A DNA stretch of 64,000 nucleotides, taken from assembly GCF_021869535.1 (NCBI RefSeq), contig NW_026262734.1, positions 92,757,285-92,821,284 on the forward strand, in the 5' to 3' direction. The notes below the pieces were generated by a model, which was given only the letters and a program-made list of their open reading frames with translations, was not told the DNA's origin and made no database searches. This DNA comes from Mytilus californianus. Its lineage: Eukaryota; Mollusca; Bivalvia; Mytilida; Mytilidae. The position numbers and the translations under genes were made by a program. Shown here in pieces: positions 11,859 through 23,121 of the stretch (its first letter is position 1; each line of letters starts with the position of its first letter).

Positions 11859-12137
11859 AATGAACAAATAATTGCACTGAGCGTTGCAATGGAAATGAAG
11901 TAACTTCATTTTGTGCACTACATTTAAAAATCTCGTTATGAATTAATTTTGTTGCAATTAAAGTGTAGTTTAAAAATTTTGGTCCTCCTGACACTAGCAA
12001 TTCTTCTCTGTGTGACCAGAACATAGTTTCTTTTGGAATCCCTGAGTTGACAACACAACTTAGAATGATAGGTTGGTTTTCTAAGCAATATATACGGCGA
12101 TCAGTTTCCGTAAGAATTGTAATATTACTTGGTGGTT
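11859..12137 (-). CDS. Ig-like exon 2 of gene B
   Basis: A clean 279-base exon (93 codons) with a TTTTAG acceptor and GTAAGT donor, phase 1 at both ends. It starts with a linker PPSNITIL, which is typical between Ig domains. The B-strand cysteine is in PIILSCVVN, the C-strand tryptophan in TMFWSHRE, and the F-strand cysteine in EIFKCSAQNEV; the last strand reads RSVQLFVH. This is one extracellular C2/I-type Ig domain. No stop or frameshift is present. Ligand and function are unknown; a cell-surface adhesion or immune receptor is the natural class. Confidence 0.75.
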
Positions 12138-12903
12138 CTAAAATAAATATTTTCGAAATATTATAAGGTAAACTGCAAAAAAGCTGTATTATTTTGCCAT
12201 ACCTTCAATTGAATCATATCCGAAGGTATGGGAATCATTCTATTACCTATAAGTAGGATGTTTGATATCAGTTGTCATAACCGTTTTCCATATATGTTCA
12301 AAATCTATTATGCTATTATCTGAACTTCTTATTAAATATGTTAGGCACCCACCATTCATTAAAATGAATATGTGAGATGCATGTTGTTTTCGAAGCAATC
12401 GGTATAGTATCGATTTGGAAACTGTTGACCCTTAATTTTACTAAACCATGGTACCAGCTTGGGTTTTGTAGCCGATCTGTTATTTGATTGGACAAAGATG
12501 ATTTCATTGTTGAAGTTCGAACATACTGTCTTGTTTAATTTATCGTGATTATCTCGATTAATACTTTGAAAATAGATAAACATAAAACTTGAAATATATC
12601 AATATATATACATCGAAAATCTCAAATGGTGTGATAGAAAATCTCTCTTCGAATCTCGAAAGGATTTGAGTCTTTTATTGTGAAATTTATCCTTTTTTAG
12701 TTGTCTTTGACATTTTTTTTCGGGTTCTTAACCCGTTATTTTACATTTGGAAGTGTAAGTCACTTGTCTGTGAAAAAAAAAATAGTACATGTCATGTAAA
12801 AAGAAATTCATTCGTGCCAAATTTTCGGAATTGTCAGACTTTAGCCGTTAATTCTAGATCAACATATATGATCAAAAAGTCGTAGAAATTATGGTTTTAC
12901 ATG

Positions 12904-12904
<1 letters not shown>

Positions 12905-12940
<36 letters not shown>
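12905..12940. repeat. (TA)n microsatellite
   Basis: About 17 TA dinucleotides in the intron of gene B between Ig exons 1 and 2. Confidence 0.95.
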
Positions 12941-12967
12941 TCTCATCTGAATGTTTTTAATATCTGT

Positions 12968-13302
12968 TTAGCTCACCTAGCCCAAAGGGCAAATGTGAGC
13001 TTTACCATTACATGGCGCCATTCGCCTGTCATCGTCAGTCGTCTGAAACTCATAAAACTCAATTAAACCAAAATAGGCCACAATTATCCTTTGGGAATGT
13101 TGTTCAAACATGTTTCTTATTAATCAGGCGGCCAATCATTTGCAATATAACCGCAATGGCTGAAAATAGACCATAAACTTAAAAAAGAAATTTTAATCAT
13201 GGTTTATATTCTCGTATACAATGTTTGAATGTGGCTGCTGTATTAGATGCACAAAGATCAAAGTGAGCGAATCAGGCTATGTGGGACCTCTAGTTTAAAG
13301 GT
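12968..13302 (+). repeat. Molluscan MITE-like dispersed repeat
   Basis: Begins TAGCTCACCTAGCCCAAAGG and ends GTGAGCGAATCAGG...GGGACCTCTAGTTT. I recognise this start and end from many bivalve and gastropod sequences. Clear target-site duplications are not visible. Confidence 0.6.
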
Positions 13303-13340
13303 ATACTACTTGCTTTCAATTTTTTTTTGCAATCCACATA

Positions 13341-13646
13341 GATATAGGAAGATGTGGTATGAGTGCCAATGAGACAACTCTCCATCTAAGTAACAATTTA
13401 TAAAAGTAAACCATTATAGGTCAAGGTACGGCCTTTAACACGGAGCCTTGGCTCACACCGAACAGCAAGCTATAAAGGGCCCCAAAACATTACTTGTGTA
13501 AAACCATTCAAACGGGAAAACCGGCGGTCTAATCTATATAACGAGAAACTCGTATGAACCACATAAACAGACGACAACTACTGTACATCAGATTCCTGAC
13601 TTATGACAGGTGCAAACATTTGCAGCGGGATTAAACGTTTTAATGG
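13341..13646 (-). repeat. Dispersed mussel repeat (R1 family), inverted copy
   Basis: Reverse complement of the 6,940-7,250 copy: starts GATGTGGTATGAGTGCCAAT and ends near GCAGCGGGATTAAACG. Lies in the intron between Ig exons 1 and 2 of gene B. Confidence 0.75.
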
Positions 13647-14052
13647 TACCAAACCTTCTCCCTTTTCTGAAACAATAGTATAACATCACAACATAGAAAG
13701 ACATACTATAAAATATCAATTGGAAGGCTTAACTCAATCAAAAAACGCAAATTAACACACAATGAACGAATAAATTTGATCTGTGATACCTGAATGCAAA
13801 TACATAGTTAATAAAATTATAAGGGATAAATAATCAAAGTCAAAAGTAATTGACAGGTTTAAACAAAGTTAAAGTATGATACCACTGTGAAATGTTAAAC
13901 AATATTTAGAAAATCACCACTTTTGAAAAAAACCTGCGTCAAATTATACACAGGTAAATGAAAATAATTTTGTTGTTAAGTATACTTCTTCTGTGTGTAT
14001 AAAATCTTCCGTTTAGGAATACCAAGAAGTTTTGTTAATATCAATAAAACTA

Positions 14053-14312
14053 GTCTTGCAATCCGATTAAATTACAGATCCTGTGTCCAATCTTTGCTTA
14101 CAAGGATCTGACAACACTCCGTTTTACTTTCTGTTCTAGTAATAATTACATCAGCCAATGAAATTTCACCAATCAAATTTGTTAAGGTGTGTACTAATCC
14201 GACAAAACCAGAGGATCCCGAAAGTTTTTAAAACAAAAGGTAGAAGGGAACTTTTTGATATCCTTGTAAGCAAAGCTTGGACACAGGATCAGTACCTTAG
14301 TCAGATTGCAAG
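14053..14312. repeat. Inverted repeat, two 55-bp arms
   Basis: 14,053-14,107 (AGATCCTGTGTCCAATCTTT region) is the imperfect reverse complement of 14,258-14,312 (AAGCTTGGACACAGGATC region). About 150 bases lie between. It may be a small foldback transposon or two inverted copies of one repeat. The 75-codon open frame across it is not supported as a gene. Confidence 0.7.
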
Positions 14313-15179
14313 TCTTGCAAAAAAAACTTATTTCAGAAAGGAAGTGATATTTTTCAAAATGTATCATAACAACAAACATTATTGACTGTAAGAATAAAAA
14401 CTCGTGGTTCTATAAGGTCTTCAAAAAAATAGTTTGCAACACATTTGCCATTTCGTCCAGCAGATAGATGAGCATATCATTTAGTACACCAAACAACAGT
14501 TAATTCAATCAAATATTAATCAAATGAGAAGGAGTGATTATAGTCAAAACTGGCCCCTGAAATTACTAAAATAGTGCAATTCTTCGATTCACTAAAAAAG
14601 TTTATTGATGAATATTTTGGATAAGAAAGATAATATCCGGACACATGAGTTAAGAAATGTTAGTGTTGGTGTCAATTCGACTTCACAAACATGTTTTAAT
14701 TGATTATTTAACACAAAGTGGACATTCCACTTATAACATTTGGCAAAAGTAAAATATTAGCCAATATATGACTCAAACAGACAGTTTTAATTAAATCAAA
14801 ATCATATGATATGTCGTAACACACTTTTTTCGGTAATATCTCATATATACTCAAATATGCTCATATCTAAAAATTAAAAACAAGATAAAATAAAAATGCT
14901 TGTTTACCCTCTTTCTTTCTGTTTTTTGAACGATACATTATTGGAAAAGTGCCCTATCATACCGTTTATCTTTCTTTTTAATATATGTTTTTAACTTAAA
15001 AACTTATGTTATAGTACAAAACCTACAAATTGGTATGTCTCCTTGGTAAATATTTAGATATTGAACTTGCCTTACCATGTCATTTAGTGTTTGTCGTTGG
15101 CTGTTGTCTTCAATGTGCATTTTATTATTGCTTAAGCATAAATCAAGGAGTTTGTTTTTTGTGTTTTAATTTCTGAATT

Positions 15180-15830
15180 TTGGCACATGTTGTCAGCTCA
15201 GTAGTAAGTATAATTCGGTACTGGCATGATTTATATCAAACCTTTCTAAAAGTGTCCGTTAATAAGTTTTTAAATTATAAAGAAACTAGGGTTTCAACTC
15301 CCTCGGGCACAGTTAACGTTGGATGGATTTGGCTGTTTTTCAGGTCCGTTTTTGGTCATATAGCTCTTCGACTGTTTCGGTTCTTATCTAGGCTTTCAAT
15401 TATTCAGCTTTGAGCGTTCCTGATGAAGATAAATCTTGAAAAGCGCTTCGAATGCATGAGAATTATAACATATTGTTTTCATTTTTTACAGCACTGGGTT
15501 GATACCAGTCCCCGAGGGTATCATCAGCTCAGTAGTCAGTATTTCGGTACTGACATGATTTATAACAAACCGTTCTAAAATTGTCCGTTTATAAATCTTA
15601 AAATTATAAAGAAACTAGGGTTTAAACTCCCAAAGGCAAAGTTGACCTTAGATTGATTTGGTTGTATTTTAGGTCGTTTTTGATGATATAGCTCTTCGAC
15701 TGTTTCTGTTCTTATATGGACTTTCAAATATTTAGGCTGATGAAGGTAAACCCAGGAAAGCGCTTTGGACGCATGAAATTTATAACGTGTTGTTTTCATC
15801 TTCTTTCTTTTTTGGCATGCCTGGGCCTTA
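15180..15830 (+). repeat. Two tandem copies of R2-type repeat
   Basis: 15,193-15,475 and 15,523-15,800 are diverged direct copies (offset about 330): both contain CAGTAGT, GAAACTAGGGTTT and GCTCTTCGACTGTTTC in order. Between them is a block GATACCAGTCCCCGAGGGTA, inverted relative to the one at 5,640. Intronic to gene B. Confidence 0.7.
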
Positions 15831-16090
15831 AAAAGTTTATTATGCGGTTAAGATTTTGCTCATTGTTGAATGCCATATATATATACGGTGATATATAGTT
15901 GTTTGCATTCACATTCTATGGTCACTGGTAGATAGGTGTCTCATTTTTCAAACATAACACCTCTTCCCATTTTGTATATCTTACCTTTTAGTATTGATTT
16001 TGAAATACATGAAATATATTTTTACTATACATGAACAATTTTTGACCAATCTAAATCTATCCATTTATACTGTTTGAATAATTCACTTAC

Positions 16091-16396
16091 TTTTCATTCT
16101 GACAACAAATTTAACATCAACAATTCTTGTGTTCCTCATTGAATGACACTGATATATTCCTTGGTCTGTTTCAGTAAAGTTTTTAACAACAAGCTTTACA
16201 TTCCTTGAAAAATTGCTATCTACTAATGAAAGTCTTGGGAACTTCGAAATCTTTTTGTTGATGAATAATCCATCGGAATATATAGTAAGATCTGGAGGAC
16301 CAAACCATACCACTGGATTGGACAAGTTAGATTCACAACTTAATATTAGATCTGAATATTTCTGCACTAGTATCTCAGATTTATATCCATGTTTTC
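16091..16396 (-). CDS. Ig-like exon 1 of gene B
   Basis: A clean 306-base exon (102 codons), AATCCAG acceptor and GTAAGT donor, phase 1 at both ends. Joined to the signal exon it continues GKHGYKSE. B-strand cysteine in DLILSCESN, C-strand tryptophan in PVVWFGPPD, and the F-strand motif TDQGIYQCHS with its aspartate and tyrosine; last strand VDVKFVVRM. It therefore forms a complete disulfide-bonded Ig domain at the N terminus of the mature protein. Two N-x-S/T sites (NFS, NFT) are visible. No lesion seen. Confidence 0.8.
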
Positions 16397-17542
16397 CTGG
16401 ATTAAAGTAATACTAAAGTCATTACAGAATATAGAATAAGATAATGTAAGGGAAACATCTTTCATTCTGACACCCTAAAAAAAACAGACTTATTGTAACC
16501 AATGTTCCTCCATACATATCATCTATCTCCCTCAGTTTTTTGTCATCTATATTTTGAGTTGTGTTTGTTGATGAAAGGAGTAACACATTGTGTTTCGTTC
16601 AAAATACTGATTATCATCACAATATTGAACTTTAAGTTATGTTTTAATTGTTTTGCTGATTTTTATTTATATTCGATAGAAGAATAATACTTAACAAATA
16701 TCATTGAAGGTGATGGGAATCCTTTGGACAAATTTAGGATCTATATATCGTTTAGTTTTTGTGTTGTTTGGTTGCTGTTTCATTGGTAAATACCAAACAC
16801 TTCTTCCGAAGATAGTTTGAGTATATTATATCTCACAGTTACAGTCGTTTGGAGAATGTGATTTTCTACAAACAATTTGCTTTCCTATGGGAACAAACTG
16901 TGTTTTTTTCCTATATTCATATGAGCAGCCATCATACAGGGGCTTCATTGGGAGAATGAAAAGACGCTAGCATTATCCTAGCATTATCCTTTAGCTCCAC
17001 ATTCCGTTATAGAGATGATGCATTTTCACTAAACAACAGTTAAGTCCGACTCATATTTTGACTTACATTTAGAAATTGACAAAGAGGATCGAACAAAATG
17101 TTACGAAAGAAGAGATGATTTCAGCTTCCCTATTGTGAACTTTATATGTCTATGTAGCAACATTTTAGCAGGGCCTGCATATGGAATATATATCTCCCAA
17201 TTGATTCGATATTCCAGAGTTTGCATTACCTATCATGATATACTTGATAGGGGATTGCTGCTTACAAGGAAGCTTTTAATCAAAGAGTTCCAAGGAGTGT
17301 GATCGAAATCATCCGTTCGAACATTTCACGGACGCCATCAATGTGACCTACCGAATAAGACTTATCACCGGGTTTGTTCTTATATGAGCACCACGACGGA
17401 TGCCACATATATAGCTTACTATAATCTTTTTAATTGGCAGAGAAAAGTAACTAAAAATTGAAGACATATGTCTTTGGTAAAAGTAATTTAAAATATTGAA
17501 ATACAAAAGTTACCTTTTGCTATTGTCGACAAAGCCACTTAC
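16397..17542. other. Intron 1 of gene B
   Basis: Lies between the signal-peptide exon and Ig exon 1. A short direct repeat (CTAGCATTATC twice) is at 16,970-16,990. I see no other gene. Confidence 0.5.
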
Positions 17543-17606
17543 CTATGATAAATATAAGTAAAAGATAGCAAGCCGTCTGTTTTAACATTGAATTAGATGC
17601 TTTCAT
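17543..17606 (-). CDS. Start and signal-peptide exon of Ig gene B
   Basis: On the minus strand the ATG at 17,606 opens MKASNSMLKQTACYLLLIFI and runs 64 bases to a strong GTAAGT donor, ending in phase 1. A short charged start followed by a hydrophobic core (CYLLLIFII) is a typical secretion signal, and phase 1 is the usual phase for a signal exon feeding Ig exons. The following Ig exon accepts in the same phase, which supports both calls. The 5' UTR and promoter were not located. A second ATG at codon 7 could also serve as the start. Confidence 0.7.
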
Positions 17607-18577
17607 TTCTACAGCATGTACAATTCCAAGCAGGTGTAGCAATATTAATCCTGTCGGTGAAAATTACATGAACAATTATGAGCATGTGTATACCCTGTCG
17701 GTGAAAATGTGTTTTTCTTTGTTTAATAATTGTTTTGAATATAAATAGAACGTGCATATCAAAATATTATATTCTCTTCCGCTCATTTTTTTTTTGTATC
17801 ATTATGTTCTAATTAAACGCACATCCCCATTTGAATGTTAAAGTCCTTCACTATAGATAAATCAGTATTACAATTGAGGTTTATATAAAATTAGTTGACA
17901 ATAACGAAACTCTTTTCGTTTAATTTGATTGTTTTTAAGTTCTTCCTGCTTTGATAAACGTTTTCCGAGTGCTGAATACAAAATTAATATTTTCCTCGTT
18001 TAAAGTATGAGAGTTTATCCTATTTATGTAAAATGAAATTTTAGGTGTTAATAAACAATTAATATTCATTCACAATAATTTGAACATCCAACGAATTATC
18101 AAAGGGAAATTTTTTATTTACTGACCTTATTTTGAAACGAAATATGAATACAAGAAGAAATTGAGCATGTTCATGTTAATGGTCTCGAATTCATCTCGAT
18201 GTCCGAAAATGACAAACCTGTTTTAGATAGAACTATTTTATTTACAATGCACTTTTCAAATTTCTTTTTCGGGCAACAAAATATATACAAAAATATACAG
18301 ATGTACACAGGAGTTTTTACTAAAGAAATTAAAACAATGCCATTGTATTGATCACATCTGATCATATGGAAGAATCTCGAATGAAATAGAAAAAAAAACA
18401 GTTTGAAAATCAAAAGTTTCAAGAATAATATCCTCGGGTAACAAAATAAGTTCGTTGATACACACTAGAATAAAACAAACGAATGACTTTATGTGCACTC
18501 ATGCTACATTTATCTTCAAAGACCTAAATTAGTTGAGCAGCTTACCACAAAAATCATGCAAATCATGATACAAGCAT

Positions 18578-18864
18578 GTATTGTGATAAGAGACCAAGTA
18601 TCTATGTGTTGTTTTTCAATGTGGACTAATTGTGTCCTCAGACCAAATAAAGATTCAATGCTAATAAAATTATTTATTAAAAACTAATATTTAATATAAA
18701 AAAAATATATAGTACATTGGAAAAACTGGGGCCTAACAGCTGCATACACATAATAAACATTAAGAGTTACTCCCCTTTTAACATATAAATGAACATTAAT
18801 ATACAGAAAACTTGGGGGATAAGATAAAATTTGATGATAAAAAGTATACCATTTTATCGAAAAT
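18578..18864. repeat. Direct repeat A, copy 1
   Basis: About 287 bases starting GTATTGTGATAAGAGACC, near-identical to 20,186-20,472 (offset 1,608). It immediately precedes the ACGTCAG minisatellite. Probably part of the same mobile element that holds the recombinase remnant. Confidence 0.9.
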
Positions 18865-18885
18865 TCAAGCAAGAGTAAAATTTTA

Positions 18886-19600
18886 ACAAGTTCATACATC
18901 AGTATGAAAATAAAATAAACATAAAATCATACGTCAGCGTGAGTACAGAGTAAAAGAGCTCAAACTTAAACATGAGAAAATATTCAGAGCTCTTATGTAC
19001 ATGTAGCATCAGAAATAAAAATTAAACACCCACACGTCAGCATGAGTAGAGAGTAAAAATGTCATACGTCAGCACGAAAAGATATAAAAGAACTCATACG
19101 TCAGCATGAGTCGAGAATAAGGAGCTCATACGTCTGCATGAGAAGATATGAAAGAAACCCATACGTCACAATGAGTAGAGAAAAGATCTCATACGTCAGC
19201 ATGAGGAGGTATAAAAAACTCATACGTAAGTATGAGTAGAGAATAAAAGTGCTCATACGTCAGCATGAGAAGATATAAAGAAACACATACGTTAGTATGA
19301 GTAGAAAAGAAGACCTCATACGTCAGCATAAGGAGGTATAAAGAAACTCATACGTCATTATGAGTAGAGAATAAAAAGCTCATACGTCAGCATGACAAGA
19401 TATAAAGAAACTCATACGTCAGTATGAGAAGTATATAAGAAACCCATACGTCAGGATGAGTAGAAAATAAGACATCATACGTCAGCATGAGGAGTATAAA
19501 GAAACTCATACGTTAGCATGAGTAGAGAATAAAAGAGTTCTTACGTTATCATGAGAAGATGTAAAAGAAACTCATATGTCAGCATGAGTAGTACAAAATA
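18886..19600. repeat. 31-bp ACGTCAG minisatellite, 63-bp dimers
   Basis: About 20 copies of CTCATACGTCAGCATGAG, each followed by one of two spacers that alternate: TAGAGAATAAAAG and AAGATATAAAGAAA. The monomer is 31-32 bp and the dimer about 63 bp. CTCAT and ATGAG at the ends of each core are inverted, so each core can form a small hairpin. Units at the left end are irregular. Confidence 0.95.
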
Positions 19601-19941
19601 TCAAAGTACATTTAGAAGATCATGATTCAAATGAAACAAATATCTAAATTAAAAGTAAAAAGTGAATACAATGTATAAATTAAGAATCATCAAATTACAG
19701 CTATAAGTTCATGTATATACAACAAATTAATAATGAATAACTATATAATCCCCAGAGGCACTGGCAACAAAAGGAGAGAGGTGGGGATGGTGTCGGTAAT
19801 TTAAAAGTGTGAAAATCCAATCAATAACGTAATGAAAATATCTGACAAAAAGTGCACTGCTATTGATCTGGAAGCAGCAAAATAAATGACGTATATCCCA
19901 AACTAAGTTGAAAATGAGGCTAACATGATAAAGAGGTACAT
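19601..19941. other. Spacer between minisatellite and repeat B
   Basis: AT-rich with one GGAGAGAGGTGGGGATGG stretch near 19,770. No open frame of note. Confidence 0.4.
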
Positions 19942-20019
19942 AAGGGTGAACCCTATCTTATGACTAAAACTTAAATAATCCTTTATATAAACATACATTA
20001 TCCAAATAACTGTTAATTT
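19942..20019. repeat. Direct repeat B, copy 1
   Basis: About 78 bases starting AAGGGTGAACCCTATC, repeated at 21,026-21,103 (offset 1,084). The first bases form a short palindrome (AGGGT, GA, ACCCT). Confidence 0.85.
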
Positions 20020-20185
20020 ATATTCATCCTTGATGTTGACAGGTGACAATGATTATCCTTCCAACATAAACGTAAGAGCGAAATAACTTTATTGTTGAAG
20101 ACAGTATTTGACCTTAATAATGTCGTATGTTTCCAAGACAAAACTATCTCACTGATGTATACCTTGCATCTCCTTTGATTATCCA

Positions 20186-20472
20186 GTATTGTGATAAGAG
20201 ACCAAGTATATATGTGTTGTTTTTCAATGTGGACTAATTGTATCCTCAGACTAAATAAAGATCCAATGCTAATAAAACTATTTATTAAAAACTAATATTT
20301 AATATAAAAAAAATATATATATTACATTGGAAAAACTGGGGACTAACAGCTGCATACACATAATAAACATTAAGAGTTGTTCCCCTTTTAACATATAAAT
20401 GAAAATTAATATACAAAAAACTTGGGGAATAAGATAAAAATTGATGATAAAAGTATACAATTTTATCGAAAA
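20186..20472. repeat. Direct repeat A, copy 2
   Basis: Second copy of the 18,578-18,864 block. It lies directly downstream (in the sense of the minus strand) of the recombinase remnant. Confidence 0.9.
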
Positions 20473-20590
20473 GTCCAAATACAGATTCATAGCAGCTGTA
20501 GCCCCAAGTTGATTTCTCCTTTTATCGCCAGTACAATAGTTATGACGAAGAAACTGATGAAACTAGCTGATTTCGAGCTTGTTTAATTAC

Positions 20591-21030
20591 TCATGGGCTG
20601 GTATGAATATACCTAGTATAACAATCTGATGACCACCTGCCTAATGTTTTAATCAAGTGGTCTTCTAATCTTAATTTTTGTGCGGTTGTGGCTGCTCCAA
20701 TTCTGAACGAATGACCATTATAATTTTTGCTTTGAAGACCTAAATTGTCTAAAATAATTTTGACATGTTTGATGAAAAAGTGTCTACTTAAAGGATTGTC
20801 ATCATCAGAGACAAACAGAGCATAAGATGTTATACTTGGCATATTTTTCCGAAAAGACAAATAGTTTTTAACAGCAATGCAAGGACAAATAATATGACCA
20901 CTTTTGTATAAGGGTATAGTAACACCCTGTCTGAAATTATCTGTTTTAGATATTTTCAAATGTAACCAAATGTGATCTTCAAAAATTTCTAAATCACCAA
21001 CACACAAATGTGTTTCAGAATCAAAAAGGG
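20591..21030 (-). pseudogene. Tyrosine recombinase, C-terminal catalytic fragment
   Basis: A 138-codon frame (20,591-21,007), readable upstream to about 21,030, carries the C-terminal half of a tyrosine recombinase. The H-x-x-R box is HSFRIGAATTA, the following box is LGRWSSD with the tryptophan that replaces the second histidine, and the nucleophile is a tyrosine in CYTRYIH. The N-terminal half with the first catalytic arginine is missing: coding similarity stops exactly where repeat B begins. Such sequences come from YR-type mobile elements (DIRS-like, Ngaro-like or Crypton-like); I cannot tell which. It is almost certainly inactive. Confidence 0.8.
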
Positions 21031-21103
21031 TGAACCCTATCTTATGACTAAAACTTAAATTATCCTTTATATAAACATCAATTATCCAAATAATTGTTAA
21101 TTT
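21026..21103. repeat. Direct repeat B, copy 2
   Basis: Second copy of the 19,942-20,019 block; its edge coincides with the break in the recombinase frame. Confidence 0.85.
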
Positions 21104-23031
21104 TCTAATTAAAGTTTATATCCAGGTTGTTGTTGTTATTTCATTTCTGAAGTTTGAGAATTATTTTCAGTTCGTTAAAAATAAATGTCAGTAATTCCAA
21201 ATATAACAATAGATATATTGCGTTACGAAAGTGTCTGCAGCTGCAGTCTGTTCTCTTCTGTTTACTTGTTTTCTGAAATAGATAAAATCTTAGATATATG
21301 TGACAGTCGATCGTTGATAACTGATGATACCTTTGTTATATAACACTTTCTCAATTTAAAGAACTACTTTAAAAGTAATGTTTGTAGCATGCCAGTTGAC
21401 GAAAACACGCGTCAAAGGCTTGTAATTAATTATTCATCTGTAACACCCGAATCACAAATACACATATATCTTCAAAAAATTATACACATCATACAACCTT
21501 CCTGTATTATTTGTTTAAAACCCAACGGAAATGATCACGTACTGATGTAAACTTAGAGATTGTGTAAGGGAAAAACAATCGTCAAAGATAGTCGGGGTGT
21601 ATTTCATTAAATTTTCTTCTGAATTGACCGTAGTTCTGTTTAACATGTATTTTAGTCAAAATAGGACAAGTATATGATTCAGTGGAATATTTTCTTTGTT
21701 AATGTAAAAAAGGCTTGATCTTTTGTGAGATGATTACTATATCAATATAAGCAAATCCTTTACACATCAACTAATTTTACTTGCAATGACGTAGGAGAAA
21801 ACTGACTAATGGGGAGGGGGCAACATTTTGAAAGTGAAAAACCAAATAAAAAAAGCTTTTCTATAGTCTAATATTTTACCCCAAAAGTGGGGGATCCCCC
21901 GGCTATAAGATAAATCAGTACATATAAAAGTTACAAGTTTTTGAAATATGGGCGTTATTATTTACATATAAACTAAAATCATTGAAATTGTTTCATCGGT
22001 TTTAATTTTATTTCAGATACATACGGTCACTTGGGACATACATGTATCATGTATCGTCCTATTTACGGAGGGTCCATGATTTATCATTGTCTGCAAGGAA
22101 TACATGTACATCGTAAAACATTTTGTAAAAGAAAATACCCAAAGAGTAACTTTTTCAATTTTAATCTTGAAAATTCAACATACTATCGTTGAATAATTTG
22201 TCTTTACTAAGTATAATTTTAACATGTAAACCTAATTGAGAATTTTCAGTGGAAATACATGGAAAGGGTAAAACATCAAAACAACTTTAAGAAAAAACAA
22301 TTGCTCTAGTTCAAATCAAAATATAAAATGTAGATGAAGATTATGAAAAGCATTTCAATAACTTAAACAAGCATTTCGTGCAATTTTGTTACACGTGATC
22401 ATCACAATTAAAGTACGTTTAACATGTTTAATAAGCTAAAATGGCATAAATGTGGACCCAATACACATCACTGAAATCTTTTTAAAACTTCTTCGTCATC
22501 TTCTTTCTGTTCATATATATTCCGTAGAGTGTTCACAAATAGACAAATATCTCATTATTAGAAATAAACAACTGCACAAAGAGCGCATAATAGGATTCAT
22601 GATTCATGGTTCTTTTTGTCAATCCCATCAATTACATTTTGATGATATCAATTATAGAATACTGGAATACGTGAGTGATATGCAAAAAATTGCCTTCCAT
22701 ACAAGGCTTAACGCCCTGTAGCTCTTGAATGACACGTAATTAAACTTATCAAAATTGATAGGGAGCTTTCTTTCTTCAATCTAAGGTTATGTTCAAATTT
22801 CATGAGATTCGGTAACACATATTTACGTATTGTACGACGTGTTCATGGACGGGCGGTCGAACTATGGTACATGCAATCCATGAATCAGGATGATTGACCT
22901 TCTTTCACTGGTTAAGGTACAATGCTTTACGGCTAGTCAAACTTCTTGCTTGGTTGTGTTAAATTGTTTTTATTTCGAAAGCAAAGTAAGTCTGTTTAAG
23001 ATAGTTATAAATTGGAATAACAAGAACTTAC
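21104..23031. other. Non-coding stretch downstream of gene A membrane exon
   Basis: No domain recognised. It should contain cytoplasmic exons or the 3' end of gene A if that gene is real, but I could not find a convincing one. The 89-codon plus-strand frame at 22,452-22,721 has no features. Confidence 0.35.
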
Positions 23032-23121
23032 TAAATATGCAAAAGTAAAACATAGCTCCATACACCGCTATTATAAATACAGCATCAAACAAACCAGGAA
23101 AAATAAGTTGGTAATATTCGT
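23032..23121 (-). CDS. Transmembrane exon of Ig gene A
   Basis: A 90-base exon, 30 codons, with a very good acceptor (TTTTATCTGTTTTAG) and donor (GTAAGTTC) on the minus strand, phase 1 at both ends. It reads EYYQLIFPGLF followed by DAVFIIAVYGAMFYFCIF, i.e. a single membrane-spanning helix of about 20 residues with a short acidic lead. The phase fits the donor of the Ig exon at 33.3 kb, the next recognised upstream exon, so I assign it to the same gene. Gene B's own exons lie further downstream and start with their own signal peptide. It was too short to stand out as an open frame. Confidence 0.55.

Noticed and set aside
18886-19600. CRISPR-like array of ACGTCAG cores
   Set aside because: The 'spacers' are just two alternating sequences and the period is about 31 bp; the surroundings are animal DNA without any cas gene. 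It is a minisatellite.
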